Positions 61,774 through 64,000 of a DNA stretch of 64,000 nt are shown one piece after another; position 1 is the first letter of the stretch, and each line of letters starts with the position of its first letter. The notes under the pieces are model-generated. The model was not told where the DNA came from and did not search any database. It saw only the letters and a list, made by a program, of their open reading frames with translations. The DNA comes from Austropuccinia psidii (Eukaryota; Basidiomycota; Pucciniomycetes; Pucciniales; Sphaerophragmiaceae), in assembly GCA_023105745.1 (NCBI GenBank), contig JALGQZ010000018.1:23334132-23398131 (forward strand). The letters run 5' to 3'. The position numbers and the translations under genes are program-made.

Positions 61774-61809
61774 CTGGAACCTCCCAGGAGCCTTTTTGGG
61801 AGGTTCCAG
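61774..61809 (-). promoter_or_regulatory. Conserved 13-bp stem hairpin, H3 copy
   Basis: CTGGAACCTCCCA, 10-nt loop, TGGGAGGTTCCAG. Same stem length, loop length and position as 54052-54087 in H2, with one compensated pair. Confidence 0.85.
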
Positions 61810-62620
61810 GGTGACTGGGGGGTGGTATTTGGAGGTGGATGGTGATGGGTGGGGGTTTTTTTGAGCAGGATGTTGAGGGTGGATGATAGCTTTAGAACAT
61901 AATCAAAAAAAATGAAAAAAAATTAAAGAAAAATTACCTAGAAAAAAAAAATTATTAGAGCCAGTTTTTAGAAAATAGAGTTTCAAGATAAAAAAAGAAT
62001 GACTTACCTGAGATTAAAAAGAATAGTTTTATTGTTTGAATAATTTAAAACAAAAAATTGAAGAGTGTGGGGTGAAAATAAAAAATAAAAAAAATAAAAA
62101 AAATTCAGATCAAAAAAATAAGAGTGTTTTTTTTTTTGAAAAATCTAAAAGAAAAAAAAAAGGAGAGTGTGGGGTGAAAAAAAAAAATTAAAAAAAATTA
62201 AAATTAAAATCAAAAAATAAAAAATTTCAAAGAAAATAAAAAAAAAAAAAATAGAAAATTAAAAATTAAAAATTAAAAATTCAAATTTAAACATTAAAAA
62301 TAAAAAATAAAAATTCAAAAGCAAAAGTTGAAAAATTTTAAAATAAGAAAGATAAAATCAAAAAATTAAAAAGGTTAAATAAAAGATAATAAATCAAAAA
62401 TGAAAAAAAAAATTGAAATAAAAATTAAAAAATAAAAAAATAAAAAAATAAGAAATATATACTGGGAATAAAATCATGATTCAAAACTTGACCAAATTTT
62501 CAATTTTGTAATAAATTTCAGTTTGATTTCATGACATAAGATCAATAATTACACATAAACATCACTTTTATTTAACAAATCACCACATATAAAATGATCA
62601 CATGATGGATACCTAATATG

Positions 62621-63980
62621 TTAATTTTTATTGATTAATGTCAGAATGCGTTCCAGCTCTGCAATTGGCCTGCTTTATGACAATGCTGCTATGGTGAGAT
62701 CAATCTGGAATTGCTTTTCCTTAACTTCACATTCCCAATTCCACTTTTCTTTTTCAAATTCATATTTCTTTGTGTGTTTCTTCTCCTTGAACTCCATTTT
62801 CTTTTGCAACTTGACTTCTTCAAATTGTTGTTTTTTCATGTTGCTAGCTTTCTCTTCATTCCACCTCTCCCTTTCCCACTCTAAACAAGCATTTTCACTG
62901 GTTTCACAGGCTATGAATCATGCATTTTGTCAGTAGGATTGATAAGAGTTACCATAAATTCAAGACATACCCTTTTGCTGTGATTCAAGAAGATTTGCAT
63001 ATGTTGGTGCAAACATATCCATTGGCCTTTTCCTAGAACCACTCTTTTTGTTAAAGTTGGGTGTCAATGCTTGATTATGCTTTTTGTGTTGAATGTGTTA
63101 AGGATTTACTTTGCTGGTCAAAGGGGAAATAATCAACAATGGATTTCATAAGTATCAGGATTAAGCATACTTACTTATTTGTCTTTAAGGTTTTCCACTT
63201 GAACCAATTCATCTTAATTACAAAGCAAAGGAGCAAGATTGAGAGGTTATTGCAAACAATCATTCACCTTTAAAAAGCAAATGAGATTTAATTATCACAG
63301 GTAAAAAAAGGAAGAGAAGATAACTTACCTTATCAGGCAAAACATCATCATCATCACCATTTAAGCTGTCTTTTTCTTGTGAATCATAGCTTTAAATGGG
63401 AGTGACATTGGGCTTGTGACCAAAGAGAAAATCCATTTAAGCATAGCAAGGACACATACTTTCAAGCTTTTCACTCATTGATTTGATTCCTTTACCCTCA
63501 TCTTCTTCTGTTATTCCAGCCCCGGTTACGTTTTTGAATTTTTTTGCTGCCATATACTTCTCTTTATATGTTTGCCATCAATCTCAGATGCTTCTTGAGC
63601 TAAGGTGTAGGCGATTTTGTGATTTTTTGTTGAACTCAATGTCCATAAGCTAAAATCCATGCTTCTTTGATGAAGGAGGACTTCCAATAGATGTTGAACC
63701 ACTAGTACCAAAACATGACTCAAAATTGGATTTGACTGAAAGCCAATGAATTATGGTTAAATAATATGTATGTATTAAGTGACTTGATGGATGTGGCAAG
63801 CCAGAGGTGATCTTCATATCTGACTTGATGTGTCTTGCTTTGGAACAAGGCATTATTATATTAATGAAGAAGTATAAATGGAATGTAAGCTGTTTGGTCA
63901 GATTGTCCAAAATGAACTGTAGAAGAATATGTTTTACAGGTATTAATTGTGAGTAATCATTTGGGTTAGGTTTCAAACTC
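62621..63980 (-). pseudogene. H3 ORF3: Myb/SANT-like protein with coiled-coil C-terminus
   Basis: Read leftward from ~63980: an ATG near 63852 (MPCSKARHIKSDMK), GTSGSTSIGSPPSSKKHGF, then KYMAAKKFKNVTGAGITEEDEGKGIKSMSEKLESMCP, MDFLFGHKPNVTPI, an intron (63328 down to 63114, GTAAGT...GACCAG, 215 bp), KKSGSRKRPMDMFAPTYANLLE and a charged helix (NMKKQQFEEVKLQKKMEFKE) ending near 62621. The AKKFKNVTGAGITEEDEGKGIK block is typical of Myb/SANT-like accessory proteins of rust-fungus transposons, as I recall them. Stops (near 63657, 63440, 63395 and in the tail) show decay. The domain call is from pattern, not search. Confidence 0.75.
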
Positions 63981-64000
63981 AAATCCCAGATGCATGGGCT

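Larger units (their letters stand above)
61081..62620 (-). other. H3 intergenic region between ORF2 and ORF3
   Basis: Very A-rich on the plus strand (61140-61680 and 61900-62460), with ATGATGAT-like words near 61330-61500. It includes two hairpins (61680-61703 and 61774-61809). Corresponds to 53135-54680 of H2. It would be the 5' region of ORF2 and the 3' region of ORF3. Confidence 0.7.
58096..64000 (+). mobile_element. H3: PIF/Harbinger-like element, nearly complete (right end ~140 bp outside)
   Basis: Starts with TIR GGGGGTGTCAAAGTTACC (58096) after TTA. Transposase plus strand, ORF2 and ORF3 minus strand. By alignment with the H2 left piece the missing end should fall near position 64141, giving about 6.05 kb. 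It is the best preserved of the three copies, although the transposase N-terminus and ORF3 carry stops. Confidence 0.88.

Noticed and set aside
61140..62460. Possible long poly(A) of a retroposed transcript (LINE/SINE tail)
   Set aside because: The A-rich tract is interior to H3, has a T-rich inverted counterpart in H2 and shows no upstream LINE/SINE body or TSD.

Overview
This is an AT-rich, intron-bearing eukaryotic window with no recognisable host gene. Almost everything that can be interpreted is transposable-element DNA. The gag, pol and Harbinger-type proteins closely resemble, from memory and not from a search, the repeats of rust fungi (Pucciniales), most specifically the myrtle rust fungus Austropuccinia psidii. 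Several internal features (50-70 bp and ~215 bp GT-AG introns, chromodomain Ty3/gypsy elements, a Zn2Cys6-like motif) also fit a fungus.

The layout is a Russian-doll nest, resolved here by exact target-site duplications (TSDs). Three related PIF/Harbinger-like elements are present. H1 (<1-2136) has its transposase on the minus strand. H2 is split into 16437-17003 and 52195-57681. H3 (58096->64000) is inverted relative to H2. Each pairs a DDE transposase with a convergent gene of unknown function (ORF2); H2 and H3 also show a Myb/SANT-like, coiled-coil gene (ORF3). Inside ORF3 of H2 sits a 35-kb Ty3/gypsy-like element, G1 (17004-52194, minus strand, TSD GATGG/CATGG). It carries gag and a protease remnant but no visible RT or integrase. 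G1 was itself hit four times: solo LTR S2 (23996-26133, TSD ACCCT), chromovirus G2 (26136-35820, plus strand, TSD ACAAC, straddling the S2 edge), chromovirus G3 (37501-47649, minus strand, TSD GTGTG), and solo LTR S3 (48851-50776, TSD ATAAT) within the G1 5' LTR. When the insertions are subtracted, the G1 gag reading frame runs on across each scar.

Left of H2, a G1-family solo LTR, L1 (6192-9868, TSD ATTAC), contains another S-family solo LTR, S1 (6245-7907, TSD GAAAT). A strongly diverged G2-family solo LTR, L2, lies at about 12527-13967. The rest of 2.1-16.4 kb is AT-rich sequence in which I recognise nothing.

The coding content is decayed but informative. G2 has one long polyprotein frame broken only by four in-frame stops, and its first ~700 nt are overprinted by a second, apparently spliced frame (ORF0). 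G3 carries, antisense to gag-pol, an intron-containing gene with the exact cysteine spacing of a fungal Zn(II)2Cys6 cluster. G3 gag contains a 29-bp minisatellite whose copy number sets the reading frame. H2 and H3 share a hairpin with a conserved stem, a diverged loop and one compensatory base-pair change. These four are the best candidates for undescribed biology here. Every recognised coding region except ORF0 of G2 (apparently open, but lacking its first exon) and the partial ORF2 of H1 carries disabling lesions.
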